Source: Pseudomonas mendocina (lineage in GTDB: Bacteria; Pseudomonadota; Gammaproteobacteria; Pseudomonadales; Pseudomonadaceae). Taken from it: DNA of 64,000 nt. The notes under the pieces were generated by a model. It did not search any database and was not told the DNA's origin. It saw only the letters and a program-made list of their open reading frames with translations. Below are positions 24,042 to 36,491 of this stretch, in pieces; position 1 is the first letter of the stretch, and each line of letters begins with the position of its first letter. The stretch lies in NCBI RefSeq assembly GCF_003008615.1, contig NZ_CP027657.1:3286001-3350000 (forward strand), in the 5' to 3' direction. The position numbers and the translations under genes are program-made.

Positions 24042-24536
24042 TCAGCCCTGCGCCATGGGTTGGAACAGCAGGGCGCGCATGGCGTCGTCGAGCAGGTTGC
24101 TGACCTCGATGCGCTGAATCATGCCCTGGCTGTCGCGCTGAACCGGGCCCAGATAATCCGGCAGGCCGGCCTCCAGACCGCTGGCCCTGAAGGCGTCGGG
24201 TGCCAGGCGCAGGGTATCGGTGGCCTGCTCCAGCAGCAGGCCGAGTACCGGAGAGTGCTCGCCCTGGCTGGGGTCGAAGCGCACCAGCACCAGCCGTGTG
24301 CTGCTGCGCGAGTGGGCTTTGCGGCCGAGCACGCGGTGGCACAGGTCGATCACTGGGGTCATGCGGCCACGGTGTTCGAACAGCCCTGCGACCCACTCAG
24401 GAGCCTCAGGCATCTGCTTCAGGCGGCGCAGCGGTAGCACCTCGACGACCTCGCGAGCGGGGAGGGCGTAGCGGTCCTCGCCGAGTTGAAACTGCAGGTG
24501 CAGTTCACCTGCTGCCGCTTTGCTGGAGGCCTGCAT
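24042..24536 (-). CDS. wspB: WspB CheW-like coupling protein
   Basis: The 164-residue protein is a single CheW domain (LQFQLGEDRYALPAREVVEVLPLRRL, WVAGLFEHRGRMTPVIDLCHRVLG). It connects the WspA receptor array with the kinase. It is two bases after wspA and four before wspC, so the genes are tightly coupled. Confidence 0.94.
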   Translation of the reverse strand: MQASSKAAAGELHLQFQLGEDRYALPAREVVEVLPLRRLKQMPEAPEWVAGLFEHRGRMTPVIDLCHRVLGRKAHSRSSTRLVLVRFDPSQGEHSPVLGLLLEQATDTLRLAPDAFRASGLEAGLPDYLGPVQRDSQGMIQRIEVSNLLDDAMRALLFQPMAQG

Positions 24537-24538
24537 GC

Positions 24539-26176
24539 TCAGACCTTGAAGCGGCTGACGCCAACACGCAGGTTGTTGGCCACCTGGTTGAGTTCATCGA
24601 TGGCGGCGCCGGCCTGGCGCAGCGAGTCGACCGTCTGGCTGCTTGCCTCGCTGAGCTGTACCAGCGCCTGGTTGATCTGCTCGGCCCCGGTGGATTGCGC
24701 CTGCATACCTTCGTTTACCATCTGGATGCGTGGCGCCAGCGCCTGCACCTGCTGGATGATCTGGCTGAGCTGATCGCCCATCTGGGTCATCTCGCCGATA
24801 CCACGGCGCACTTCTTCGGAGAACTTGTCCATGCCCATTACGCCGGCCGACACGGCGGACTGGATCTCACGCACCATCTGTTCGATGTCGTAGGTGGCCA
24901 CGGCAGTCTGGTCAGCCAGGCGGCGCACTTCCACGGCAACCACGGCGAAGCCCTTGCCGTATTCGCCGGCTTTCTCTGCCTCGATGGCCGCATTGAGCGA
25001 CAGCAGGTTGGTTTGATCCGCCACCTTGACGATGGTGGTCACCACCTGGGTGATGTTGCCGGCCTTCTCGTTGAGAATCGACAGCTTGCCGTTGACCACG
25101 TCGGCGGCGCCCATCACCTGATGCATGATTTCTTCCATGCGCGCCAGGCCCAGTTGGCCGGTGCCGGCGAGAATCGAGGTCTGTTCGGCGTTGTCGGAGA
25201 CTTCGCCCATGGTGCGTACCAGGTCGCGCGAGGTGGCGGCGATTTCCCGCGAGGTGGCGCCGATCTCGGTGGTGGTCGCAGCCGTTTCGGTGGCGGTGGC
25301 CTGCTGCTGACGTGAGGTGGCAGCAATTTCGGTGACCGAGGTGGTCATCTGCACCGCCGAGCGCTGAGCATTGCCGACCAGATTCTTGAGTTCGCCGACC
25401 ATGCTGTTGAAGCCGAGCTCGATGGCGTTGAATTCGTCACGACGGTGCAGATCCAGCTTCACTGAAAGATCGCCACTCTCCAGCACCTTGAGGGTATTGA
25501 CGATACGTTCCACCGGCTCGGTTATGGCGCGCATCAACAGCCAGCCGCAAACGGCCGAGGCGAAGATGGCCAGCAGAATGGCGATCAGCATGCCCACTTC
25601 CAGAACGCGCACGGCATTACGAATCTCCAATGCGGCAGCGTCGGCCTGGGTACGGTTCAACTCGATCAACTCGCCCAGCAGGTCTCGACCTTTTTCCCAC
25701 TCGGGGAATACACGCTCGGCACTGAATTGGCGTGCCTGGCGCAGGTCGGTGGTCAGCAGGCTATCGAGCAACTGGCCCTGACGGTTCAGATACAGGCGCT
25801 GTTGTTGGCGGAACTGCTCGGCCAGAGCCCGTTCCTTTTCATCGGTCACGGTATTCATGTAGTGGCCGAACTGCTCGTCGAACGCCTGCTCGCTTGCAGT
25901 GAACTGCTCACGGTAGCTGTCGAGCAGGGCCGGAGCCCCTTCATCGGCGAAACGCAGTAACAGGCGACGGGTGTCGAGCATGTGTCCAGCCCAGATGCCC
26001 TGTGCCTTGCTGGTGAAGTAAACGCCGGGAATCGACTCGCTACGGATACCGTTGGCTTCGCCCTCGATCTTCAACAGCCGCAAGTGGGAAACCCCTGCCA
26101 GGAGAACCAGGATGGTGATAATCAGCACGAAGCTGGCAATGATTCGGTTGCGTACGGTCAGGTTCATCATGTCCAT
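24539..26176 (-). CDS. wspA: WspA methyl-accepting surface sensor
   Basis: The 545-residue receptor has an N-terminal transmembrane helix ([18 protein letters not shown]), a periplasmic four-helix-like domain (about 40-195), a second membrane helix ([22 protein letters not shown]), a HAMP domain ([21 protein letters not shown]) and a long signalling coiled coil with the hairpin tip [25 protein letters not shown]. It heads the wsp operon and senses surface contact or envelope stress. The start at 26176 has CCAGG seven bases upstream; ATGs at 26170 and 26167 are alternatives. Confidence 0.94.
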   Translation of the reverse strand: MDMMNLTVRNRIIASFVLIITILVLLAGVSHLRLLKIEGEANGIRSESIPGVYFTSKAQGIWAGHMLDTRRLLLRFADEGAPALLDSYREQFTASEQAFDEQFGHYMNTVTDEKERALAEQFRQQQRLYLNRQGQLLDSLLTTDLRQARQFSAERVFPEWEKGRDLLGELIELNRTQADAAALEIRNAVRVLEVGMLIAILLAIFASAVCGWLLMRAITEPVERIVNTLKVLESGDLSVKLDLHRRDEFNAIELGFNSMVGELKNLVGNAQRSAVQMTTSVTEIAATSRQQQATATETAATTTEIGATSREIAATSRDLVRTMGEVSDNAEQTSILAGTGQLGLARMEEIMHQVMGAADVVNGKLSILNEKAGNITQVVTTIVKVADQTNLLSLNAAIEAEKAGEYGKGFAVVAVEVRRLADQTAVATYDIEQMVREIQSAVSAGVMGMDKFSEEVRRGIGEMTQMGDQLSQIIQQVQALAPRIQMVNEGMQAQSTGAEQINQALVQLSEASSQTVDSLRQAGAAIDELNQVANNLRVGVSRFKV

Positions 26177-26280
26177 TGGGGCCTGGCTGGTCAGGTTTTG
26201 TATTCGATTACAGCATATCGGCATGCTGCCGTTTTACCCGGGTGTATCGAATGTGTACCGGTTGGCTGGCGAAAGGCAAT

Positions 26281-26307
26281 AAAAAAGCCGGCTTGTGGCC
26301 GGCTTTT
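26281..26307 (-). terminator. intrinsic terminator of ppa
   Basis: GCCGGC (26287-26292) and GCCGGC (26298-26303) form a stem extended by A/T pairs; on the minus strand it is followed by TTTTTTATT. It ends ppa transcription before the wsp promoter. Confidence 0.9.
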
Positions 26308-26322
26308 AGGAGGTGTCAGGGC

Positions 26323-26850
26323 TTACTTCTGATAAGCCTCGACTGCCTTGATGATCAGGCCGCGGGCTTCTTCAGCGCCGCCCCAGCCTTCTACCTTGAC
26401 CCATTTACCCTTCTCCAGATCCTTGTAGTTCTCGAAGAAGTGCTTGATCTGCTCGATCAGCAGAGCGGGAAGGTCGGTGTATTCCTGAACGTCCTTGTAC
26501 AGAACGGTCAGTTTGTCGTGAGGAACCGCAACCAGCTTGGCGTCGCCGCCCGCTTCGTCGCTCATGTGCAGGACACCGACCGGACGAGCGCGGATCACCG
26601 AACCCGGAGCGACCGGATATGGGGTCACGACCAGCACGTCGAGGGGGTCACCGTCGTCGGCCAGGGTGTGCGGGATGAAACCGTAGTTGGCCGGGTAGAA
26701 CATCGGAGTGGCCATGAAGCGATCGACCATCAGGCAATCGGTATCGTGGTCGATCTCGTATTTGATCGGCGCGTGATTGGCCGGGATTTCGATGGCAACG
26801 TAGATGTCGTTCGGCAGGTCTTTGCCAGCCGGGATCTTGCTGTAGCTCAT
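26323..26850 (-). CDS. ppa: inorganic pyrophosphatase
   Basis: The 175-residue type I soluble pyrophosphatase hydrolyses pyrophosphate to drive biosynthesis. Signatures include [31 protein letters not shown] and the metal-binding [10 protein letters not shown]. The start at 26850 gives [18 protein letters not shown], the usual family beginning, with AGGGAG upstream. It stands alone, ending at a strong terminator. Confidence 0.98.
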   Translation of the reverse strand: MSYSKIPAGKDLPNDIYVAIEIPANHAPIKYEIDHDTDCLMVDRFMATPMFYPANYGFIPHTLADDGDPLDVLVVTPYPVAPGSVIRARPVGVLHMSDEAGGDAKLVAVPHDKLTVLYKDVQEYTDLPALLIEQIKHFFENYKDLEKGKWVKVEGWGGAEEARGLIIKAVEAYQK

Positions 26851-26927
26851 GGGGGAACTCCCAGGGAGGGCCAAAAAAGTGGGGCGTATTATAGGCGTAT
26901 TCGCAATGCGTTACTACGTTGGCCTAC

Positions 26928-27755
26928 TCAGCCATTGGTCGCGTTTTCGACCGTCCTGTAGTCTGGGTGTTCCGCTTGCAAACGCTTTAGCCGCGCCAGG
27001 GTGTCCTGGCGGTAGAACAGCGCCAATTGGCTGTAGACCTCGGGGAAAGCTTCTGTCAGCAGATCCGGGGCGGTGAAGAAGTATTCGCTGGTTACGGCGA
27101 AGAACTCTGCCGGGTCTTCGGCCGCATAAGGGTCGATAGCGGTTTCGGCGTCGGGGTTGGCATCCAGTTCGCTATTGAGCTGGTCATAAGCGCTTTGCAT
27201 GGCTGTCGCCCAGTCCTGTACGCGCATATCGCGGTGCAAGGGCGGCAGGCCATTGGCACCGCCTTCGAGCATATCCAGCTTGTGCGCCAGTTCGTGGATC
27301 ACCAGGTTGTAGCCTTCCCAGCCGCCACTGGCCTCGACACCCGGCCAGGCGAGGATAACTGGCCCTTGCTGCCAGGCCTCGCCACTGCGGGCGTCGTCCC
27401 ACTCGTGTTCGATGCCGCTGGCGTCGCGATGGCGCTGTGGGCTGAGGAAATCGTCCGGATAAAGGACGATCTCGTGAAAGCCCTGGTACCAGTCCAGGTC
27501 GCCCAGGTGCAATAACGGCAGTTGCGCCTGAACCGCCAGCAGCAGGCGCTCGACTGGGCCGAGTTCAAGGCCGGGCAGGGTGGTGAGGTGTTTGTCATGC
27601 AGGAACAGCACGGCGCGTTCACGCAGGTGCTGCAACTCGATGTCATCGAGACCATCGACAATGGGCAAGCGCCTGCGAACCTCGGCCCACTGCTCGGGGG
27701 CGACCGGGTTGCGTTCGAGGGTGCGACGTCGGCGCCAGGCCTTGAGTGACCACAT
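26928..27755 (-). CDS. mtfA: M90-family zinc peptidase, MtfA-like
   Basis: The 275-residue cytoplasmic protein contains the zinc motif HELAH in NLVIHELAHKLDMLEGG and a downstream glutamate in AEFFAVTSEYFF. In enteric bacteria MtfA binds the Mlc repressor and has aminopeptidase activity; Pseudomonas targets are not established. It lies upstream of ppa on the same strand with a 77-base gap. Confidence 0.9.
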   Translation of the reverse strand: MWSLKAWRRRRTLERNPVAPEQWAEVRRRLPIVDGLDDIELQHLRERAVLFLHDKHLTTLPGLELGPVERLLLAVQAQLPLLHLGDLDWYQGFHEIVLYPDDFLSPQRHRDASGIEHEWDDARSGEAWQQGPVILAWPGVEASGGWEGYNLVIHELAHKLDMLEGGANGLPPLHRDMRVQDWATAMQSAYDQLNSELDANPDAETAIDPYAAEDPAEFFAVTSEYFFTAPDLLTEAFPEVYSQLALFYRQDTLARLKRLQAEHPDYRTVENATNG

Positions 27756-27836
27756 GAGGAGTGCTTCGCGGCAGAGAATCCGGCCACCTTAAGGGCGGTG
27801 GCCGTTCACGGCAAGCCAGGGCGAGAAGCCGGTGTT

Positions 27837-28292
27837 TCAGTCTTCGCTGATCGGCAGGACATAGTTCTTGAACTGTTCGTCCTCGCGAAAACCAATGGAC
27901 TCGTACACCTTCTGCGCCACTTCGTTGTCGCGGCTGGTAGCCACGCGCATGCGTACGGCGTTGGTCTCCTTGGCCATCTGCTTGGCGGTGTGCAGCAGGC
28001 GGTCGGCTACCAACTGGCGGCGGGCATCCTCGGCGACATAGATGTCGTTGAGGATCCACACGCGCTTGAGTGACAGCGAGGAATAGCTGGGATAGAGCTG
28101 GCAGAACCCCAGCAGCTTGTCTTCATCGTCGGGCAGGGCCAGGTAGATCACCGACTCCTTGCGGCGCAGACGCTTCTCGAGAAACTTGCGCGAGGATTCG
28201 GGGTAAGGCAGTTCGTTGTAGAACTCGCGGTATTTGACGAACAGCGGGGTCAACAGGTCCAGGTGCTCCAGGGTGGCTTGGACGATGCGCAT
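27837..28292 (-). CDS. GNAT-family N-acetyltransferase
   Basis: The 151-residue protein is a single GNAT domain with the acetyl-CoA-binding strand/loop VWILNDIYVAEDARRQLVADRLLHTA and a C-terminal NEVAQKVYESIGFREDEQFKNYVL. The start at 28292 (MRIVQATLEHLD) follows CCGAGG. It lies 81 bases upstream of mtfA on the same strand. The substrate is unknown. Confidence 0.88.
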   Translation of the reverse strand: MRIVQATLEHLDLLTPLFVKYREFYNELPYPESSRKFLEKRLRRKESVIYLALPDDEDKLLGFCQLYPSYSSLSLKRVWILNDIYVAEDARRQLVADRLLHTAKQMAKETNAVRMRVATSRDNEVAQKVYESIGFREDEQFKNYVLPISED

Positions 28293-28535
28293 GGTGGGCC
28301 TCGGCTTCTGTAATAGGACTGGAGTGGCGATGCAGCTGTTGTGCCAGCAGGCCAGCCGATGCTGCCTCAAAGCCAGTTGAAAGCGCAATCCAAGCAAGCG
28401 TTTGATTTTTGTTCGGCGCAGCAACTTGGTGTCTGCACCTCGGTCTGAACAGAGCACAGCAGTCGCTCGATGGGGGCTGTGCTAACCTGCGGCCCATGTT
28501 TCACGGCTCTTCACGGGCGTTTTTCGAGGACATCC

Positions 28536-29888
28536 ATGCACATCCATATTCTCGGCATCTGCGGCACCTTCATGGGGTCGCTGGCCGTTCTGGCCAAGGA
28601 ACTCGGCCATCGCGTCACGGGCTCCGATGCCAATGTCTACCCGCCCATGAGCACTCAGCTGGAAGCTCAGGGCATCGAGTTGATGCAGGGTTATGACCCG
28701 GCGCACCTGCAGCCGGCACCGGATCTGGTGGTGGTGGGCAACGCCATGAGCCGCGGCAACCCGGCAGTGGAATATGTGCTGAATAAAGGCCTGCCGTATG
28801 TCTCGGGCCCGCAGTGGCTGGCGGATCATGTACTGCAAGGTCGCTGGGTGTTGGCGGTGGCCGGTACCCATGGCAAGACCAGCAGTTCGAGCATGCTCGC
28901 CTGGGTACTGGAACACGCCGGTATGAGCCCGGGTTTTCTGATCGGTGGTGTACCGCAGAACTTCGGTATCTCCGCACGCCTGGGTGATACGCCGTTCTTC
29001 GTGGTCGAGGCTGACGAGTACGACAGCGCCTTCTTCGACAAGCGCAGCAAGTTCGTTCATTACCGTCCGCGTACTGCGATTCTGAATAACCTGGAGTTCG
29101 ACCACGCCGACATCTTCCCGGATCTGGCGGCGATCGAACGGCAGTTCCATCATCTGGTACGCACCATCCCTGGCGAAGGCCTGGTGATTCATCCCGCTAG
29201 CGAAAGCGCGCTGGCGCGGGTGATCGAGATGGGCTGCTGGACGAAGGTCGAGACCACTGGCGAAGGCGGTCAATGGCAGGCGCGTCTGCTCGCTGCCGAT
29301 GGCTCGCGCTTCGAGGTGAGCTTCGACGGCAAGGTCGAAGGCACCGTGGAATGGAACCTGACCGGCCAGCACAACGTCGCCAACGCCCTGGCCGTGTTGG
29401 CAGCGGCGCGTCACGTCGGCGTGGTGCCGGCGCTCGGCATCGAAGCACTGAGCAAGTTCATCAACGCCAAGCGGCGTATGGAAAAGGTCGCCGAAGTGAA
29501 TGGCGTGACGATTTTCGATGACTTCGCCCATCACCCGACGGCCATTGCCACGACGCTGGATGGCCTGCGCAAGCGCGTTGGGGAAGAGACTCAGGTGATC
29601 GCGGTGATCGAGCCGCGCTCCAATTCGATGAAGCTTGGCGCCCATCGTGACGGTCTGGCGGAGTCCGCCGAACAGGCCGACGCGGTGTTCTGGTACGCGC
29701 CGCCCAACCTCGGCTGGGATCTGGCTGCGACCGTCGTACAGGCGCGCAACCCGACTCGTGTGTGCGATTCGCTGGAGTCGATCATCGACGGTGTGAAGGC
29801 TTTGGCGCGTCCTGGCACTCAGGTGGTGATCATGAGCAATGGTGGCTTCGGCGGCCTGCACGGCAAGCTGGCCAAGGCCCTTTCATAA
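28536..29888 (+). CDS. mpl: UDP-N-acetylmuramate:L-Ala-gamma-D-Glu-meso-DAP ligase
   Basis: The 450-residue Mur-ligase-family enzyme recycles murein tripeptide by joining it to UDP-MurNAc. It shows MHIHILGICGTFMGSLA at the N-terminus, the ATP loop GTHGKTSSSSML, a central EADEYDSAFFDKRSKF and the C-terminal DDFAHHPTAI motif. The start at 28536 follows GAGGACATCC; an earlier ATG at 28470 adds unrelated sequence. It is followed by a MITE-like element and ubiX. Confidence 0.97.
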   Translation: MHIHILGICGTFMGSLAVLAKELGHRVTGSDANVYPPMSTQLEAQGIELMQGYDPAHLQPAPDLVVVGNAMSRGNPAVEYVLNKGLPYVSGPQWLADHVLQGRWVLAVAGTHGKTSSSSMLAWVLEHAGMSPGFLIGGVPQNFGISARLGDTPFFVVEADEYDSAFFDKRSKFVHYRPRTAILNNLEFDHADIFPDLAAIERQFHHLVRTIPGEGLVIHPASESALARVIEMGCWTKVETTGEGGQWQARLLAADGSRFEVSFDGKVEGTVEWNLTGQHNVANALAVLAAARHVGVVPALGIEALSKFINAKRRMEKVAEVNGVTIFDDFAHHPTAIATTLDGLRKRVGEETQVIAVIEPRSNSMKLGAHRDGLAESAEQADAVFWYAPPNLGWDLAATVVQARNPTRVCDSLESIIDGVKALARPGTQVVIMSNGGFGGLHGKLAKALS

Positions 29889-29894
29889 AGAGCC

Positions 29895-30034
29895 GAATTC
29901 GCGCTCAAAGCGTCGCGAGCGCAGATTAGGCAAGGCGAAAGCCCGCGAGGAAGCGGAGTTTACTGTAGTAAATGAGCATCCGAGCAGGCTTTCAACGCAG
30001 CATAAGCAAGCGCAGCAGCTTTGAGAGTGAATTT
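29895..30034. repeat. MITE-like element 2, abutting the ubiX start codon
   Basis: A 140-bp element whose ends read inward as GAATTCGCGCTCAAAGC and AAATTCACTCTCAAAGC (14 of 17 identical). It shares with element 1 the blocks CAAGGCGAAAGC, GCGGAGTTTAC...AGTAAATGAGCAT and GCTTTCAACGCAGCATAAGC. Its right end stops at the base before the ubiX ATG and contains the GAGAG that acts as ribosome binding site. Confidence 0.7.
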
Positions 30035-30664
30035 ATGAGCGGTTCCGAACGCATCACCCTGGCCATGACCGGCGCCTCCGGTGCGCAATACGGTCTGCGC
30101 CTGCTCGACTGCCTGGTGCAGGAGGAGCGCGAAGTACACTTCCTGATTTCCAAGGCCGCACAGCTGGTGATGGCCACCGAGACCGATGTGGCGTTGCCGG
30201 CCAAGCCGCAGTCCATGGCCCAGTTCCTCACCGAATATACCGGCGCTGCGCCTGGGCAGATCCGGGTATACGGCAAGGAAGACTGGATGGCCCCGGCTGC
30301 CTCCGGCTCCGGTGCGCCGACCGCCATGGTAGTGGTGCCATGCAGTACCGGCACCTTGTCAGCCATCGCCACCGGCGCCTGTAACAACCTGATCGAACGC
30401 GCCGCGGATGTTGCGCTCAAGGAGCGCCGGCAGTTGATCCTGGTGCCGCGCGAGGCGCCATATTCCAGCATTCACCTGGAGAACATGCTCAAGTTGTCGA
30501 ACATGGGCGTGACCATTCTGCCGGCCTCGCCGGGTTTCTATCACCAGCCGCAGACGCTGGATGATCTGGTGGACTTCGTCGTTGCGCGCATCCTCAACTG
30601 CCTGGGCGTTCCCCAGGACATGCTGCCGCGCTGGGGCGAGCATCACCTTGTGTCGGAGGATTAA
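30035..30664 (+). CDS. ubiX: flavin prenyltransferase UbiX
   Basis: The 209-residue enzyme attaches a prenyl group to FMN, making the cofactor that UbiD decarboxylases need in ubiquinone synthesis. Motifs are [19 protein letters not shown], the [27 protein letters not shown] segment and [19 protein letters not shown]. The start at 30035 gives [16 protein letters not shown]. Its ribosome binding site lies within the end of the MITE-like element. Confidence 0.96.
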   Translation: MSGSERITLAMTGASGAQYGLRLLDCLVQEEREVHFLISKAAQLVMATETDVALPAKPQSMAQFLTEYTGAAPGQIRVYGKEDWMAPAASGSGAPTAMVVVPCSTGTLSAIATGACNNLIERAADVALKERRQLILVPREAPYSSIHLENMLKLSNMGVTILPASPGFYHQPQTLDDLVDFVVARILNCLGVPQDMLPRWGEHHLVSED

Positions 30665-30675
30665 GGAGATTGTTC

Positions 30676-30966
30676 ATGCCGCTTGCGATCCGTTGTGTGC
30701 TGGGAGGCGTTCTGGCGTTTTCACTGTTGCCGGTGGCTGAGGCCTCCATGCGCTGTGGGACTGCGCTGATCTATGAGGGAGAGCGTAGTGTCGACGTACT
30801 GCGTAAGTGTGGTGAGCCCGACCAGCGTGAGGTGACACCACCCAGTAGCCAGCAGGGCGGTGGAGTGACGGTAGAGCAGTGGGTATACGGGCCGCGCAAT
30901 GGGGTCTACCGCTACCTGCGTTTCCTCGACGGCAAGCTTGTCGAAATAAGGACGGAGCGGGGATGA
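30676..30966 (+). CDS. DUF2845-family secreted protein
   Basis: The 96-residue product has a signal peptide (MPLAIRCVLGGVLAFSLLPVAEA) and a small DUF2845 domain with two cysteines (MRCGTALIYEGERSVDVLRKCGEPDQRE), probably disulphide-bonded in the periplasm. AAGGAG lies seven bases before the ATG. It follows ubiX by 11 bases and overlaps the next lipoprotein gene, so the three form an operon. Function unknown; the fold resembles SmpA/OmlA-like outer-membrane proteins. Confidence 0.85.
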   Translation: MPLAIRCVLGGVLAFSLLPVAEASMRCGTALIYEGERSVDVLRKCGEPDQREVTPPSSQQGGGVTVEQWVYGPRNGVYRYLRFLDGKLVEIRTERG

Positions 30967-31253
30967 GACCCGGCCTGCCGCTCTTCATGCTGTTGGTACT
31001 GAGCCTGACCGGCTGTGCCACGGTGCGTACGCTGGATGCAGCCAAACCGGGGGCGCCCGTGGTCTATGCCGGTACGCGATTGGACTGGTACAGCCTCAAT
31101 GGCGGCTGTTGCCCACTGGATCGTTTCGGTGCCGAGGCGCCACGCCATGCAGCGCTGGATCTGCCAGCCAGCGCGCTGCTCGATACCTTGTTGCTGCCGT
31201 TTTCGCTGGCTACCGCATTGGGTGTTCGATTGGGTGTAAGCGGCGGGTTGTAG
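30963..31253 (+). CDS. YceK/YidQ-family lipoprotein
   Basis: The 96-residue protein has a lipoprotein signal with the lipobox LSLTGC and the YceK-type continuation ATVRTL...PVVYAGTRLDW with a PASALLDTLLLPFSLATAL membrane-proximal helix. Its ATG overlaps the stop of the DUF2845 gene. It is likely anchored in the inner or outer membrane; the function of the family is unknown. Confidence 0.85.
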   Translation: MRPGLPLFMLLVLSLTGCATVRTLDAAKPGAPVVYAGTRLDWYSLNGGCCPLDRFGAEAPRHAALDLPASALLDTLLLPFSLATALGVRLGVSGGL

Positions 31254-31278
31254 CCGCTGCAGGGGCTTATGGCCTCGC

Positions 31279-32310
31279 TTACGCGAGGCGCAGACGTTGA
31301 CCTGCCAGTTGTAGCGTCAGCAAGGCCAGCTCACTCCAGGGATTGCCTGCCGCCTGGCCTTTGATCTGGGCGTCGATCAGTTGTGCCTGTTGCAGCAGTT
31401 GGCCCCAGCGTCTGCTGCTATGCCGTTGCAGGGCTTTGGAGAGAAGCGGGCGACGTTTATCCCATACGGGAGGGCGAGCACTGGCGAAGGCTTTGTCCAA
31501 TGGGATGCCCTGACTCTGTTGATGGGCGATACCGGCCAGTAGGCGAATCTCGCGTGCCAGCGCCCAAAGGATCACCGGGGTTTCCACGCCTTCGCCGCGT
31601 AGGCCTTCGAGCATGCGCAGGGCATGCGCCGCATCGCCGCCGAGGGTGCAGTCGATCAGACCGAACACATCGAAGCGGGCACTGTCAGCGACTGAGGCCT
31701 GCACGGTTTCAGCGTCGATCTGGTTGCCTTCGGCCAGCAGTTTGAGCTTTTCCACTTCCTGGGCGGCAGCCAGCAGGTTGCCTTCCACGCGTGCGGCGAT
31801 CATCTCCACGGCATCAGCGCTGGCATTCAGGCCCGCCTGAGCGAGGCGTTGGCGAATCCACTGCGGTAATTGGTTGGCATCCACTGGCCAGATCTGGATG
31901 AACTGGCAGACCTGGCCGTCGATCAGCGCCTTGGCCCATTTTGACTTCTGCGTGCTGCCATCGAGCTTGGGCAGGCTCAGCAGCAGAACCGTGTCTTCTG
32001 GGGGGCGGGAGAGATATTCGAGCAGGGCTGCTGTGCCCTTGTCGCCAGGCTTGCCGGAAGGCAGGCGCAACTCCAGCAGGCGTTTTTCGGCGAATAGCGA
32101 CAGGCTGGCGCCGGCCTGCAGCAGGTTGCCCCAATCGAAGTTGGCTTCGGCATTGAATACCTGGCGTTCGCCGAAACCCTGCTGACGGCAGGCCTGACGT
32201 ATGGCGTCGGCAGTTTCCTGGCACAGTAACGGTTCATCACCACTGATGGCGTAGACCGGAGCGAGCTGGCCTTGCAGATGTTTGCCGAGTTGCGCGGGGG
32301 CAAGCTTCAT
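31279..32310 (-). CDS. holA: DNA polymerase III delta subunit
   Basis: The 343-residue clamp-loader subunit opens the beta clamp. It begins MKLAPAQLGKHLQGQLAPVYAISGDEPLLCQE and shows the HolA layout of a degenerate AAA+ module followed by a helical C-terminal domain ending LALLTLQLAGQRLRLA. It lies downstream of lptE, as in other pseudomonads, and converges with the lipoprotein gene after a 25-base gap. Confidence 0.96.
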   Translation of the reverse strand: MKLAPAQLGKHLQGQLAPVYAISGDEPLLCQETADAIRQACRQQGFGERQVFNAEANFDWGNLLQAGASLSLFAEKRLLELRLPSGKPGDKGTAALLEYLSRPPEDTVLLLSLPKLDGSTQKSKWAKALIDGQVCQFIQIWPVDANQLPQWIRQRLAQAGLNASADAVEMIAARVEGNLLAAAQEVEKLKLLAEGNQIDAETVQASVADSARFDVFGLIDCTLGGDAAHALRMLEGLRGEGVETPVILWALAREIRLLAGIAHQQSQGIPLDKAFASARPPVWDKRRPLLSKALQRHSSRRWGQLLQQAQLIDAQIKGQAAGNPWSELALLTLQLAGQRLRLA

Positions 32311-32341
32311 CGAGTTGATGTCATCGGGGCAAAAGGGCGTC

Positions 32342-32359
32342 GGGCCGCCTGCGCGGCCC
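32342..32359 (-). terminator. possible terminator or attenuator between lptE and holA
   Basis: GGGCCGC and GCGGCCC form a seven-base stem with a CTGC loop. On the minus strand a T4 run follows about seven bases later. Confidence 0.4.
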
Positions 32360-32366
32360 GTGAGCC

Positions 32367-32978
32367 TTACTGGATCGGCAGTTCGATGGGCGATTGTTGT
32401 GGCGCGACCTGGCTCTCGCGCGCGCGGCGAGCCGCTTCCAGTGCTTCGGCTTCCGCCTTGGCACGGGCTTCAGCGGTCTGTTGCAGCTGATCCAGTTGTT
32501 CTGGAGTGATCTGCTGCAGGTTGAGCGACAGTTGCTGGATCAGCTCGCGGCGCAGTTCGCGACGCAGTTGGGCTGCTTCCTGATCCGAGCCGGCCAGGTT
32601 GTTGTCGTCCTGCTGGTAGTGGTTCTGCACTTCGACCTTGTTGCTGGTCAGCAGCAGATCCCGAGCGCCACGGATCTCATATTCCAGAGCCATGGTCAGT
32701 TCGTACTCGGCGGTACGGGCGCCGCTGCTGTAGCTGGCGCTGCGACGATTCTCGATTTCGCGGCTGATCACCAGCTTGTAGGGCGCACCGGCATACACGC
32801 GAACGTCGTTGCGACTCAGCACCTCACGCAGCTCCTGCACGGTATCGCCATAGGCATCGCGTGCGGTTACGTTGAGTTCCTTGATGGCGAACTGTACATC
32901 GCCGGTGCCACGCAGCTGGAAGCCGCATGCGCTGAGCAGGGCGGCCAGGCCGATCACCAGCAGATTCCGTTTCATCAT
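32367..32978 (-). CDS. lptE: LPS-assembly lipoprotein LptE
   Basis: The 203-residue outer-membrane lipoprotein plugs the LptD barrel and delivers lipopolysaccharide to the surface. It has a lipobox LLSAC followed by [19 protein letters not shown]. The C-terminal 50 residues are Gln/Ala/Glu-rich ([25 protein letters not shown]), a coiled-coil-like tail longer than in E. coli. Three clustered ATGs (32984, 32978, 32975) follow AAGGGG; 32978 has the best spacing. The gene lies between leuS and holA. Confidence 0.95.
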   Translation of the reverse strand: MMKRNLLVIGLAALLSACGFQLRGTGDVQFAIKELNVTARDAYGDTVQELREVLSRNDVRVYAGAPYKLVISREIENRRSASYSSGARTAEYELTMALEYEIRGARDLLLTSNKVEVQNHYQQDDNNLAGSDQEAAQLRRELRRELIQQLSLNLQQITPEQLDQLQQTAEARAKAEAEALEAARRARESQVAPQQSPIELPIQ

Positions 32979-33001
32979 TCTCATATCCCCTTGGCGGATC
33001 A

Positions 33002-33025
33002 CGGCGCCACGTTGCCGTGGCGCCG
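33002..33025. terminator. strong hairpin between leuS and lptE
   Basis: CGGCGCCACG (33002-33011) pairs exactly with CGTGGCGCCG (33016-33025) over TTGC. No T-run follows, so it may be an RNA-stability or attenuation element rather than a full terminator. Confidence 0.5.
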
Positions 33026-33032
33026 AGCTTAA

Positions 33033-36234
<3,202 letters not shown>

Positions 36235-36237
<3 letters not shown>

Positions 36238-36465
36238 CAGGCTATTGAAAACTACCTGCGTTGCCATCGCGGCGTTAAAAACAGGCTCGGCAGGCCGCTT
36301 GCGGCCAACGCACTTCAGTGCGGCCCTGAAGGGGCGAGCGAAGCGAGTACTGCTCATTTACAGCTCGTAAAGTCGACCGCGACTCCGACCGCTCCTCACC
36401 TGTTTTTGCTGGGCCGCCATCGGTATTGCGCTGGCAGCCCAGTCTACGTTTTCAACAACCTGCTA
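36235..36465. repeat. MITE-like element 3
   Basis: A 231-bp element with ends TAGCAGGCTATTGAAAACT and, read inward from the right, TAGCAGGTTGTTGAAAACG (16 of 19 identical). The interior contains TACTGCTCATTTACAGCTCGTAAA, a variant of the core of elements 1 and 2, but the outer sequence is of a different subfamily. It begins at the stop codon of the zinc-ribbon gene and ends 27 bases before the YdcF-like gene. No coding capacity. Confidence 0.7.
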
Positions 36466-36491
36466 GGCTTGGGCGCCCTTGGAGGTGCCTG

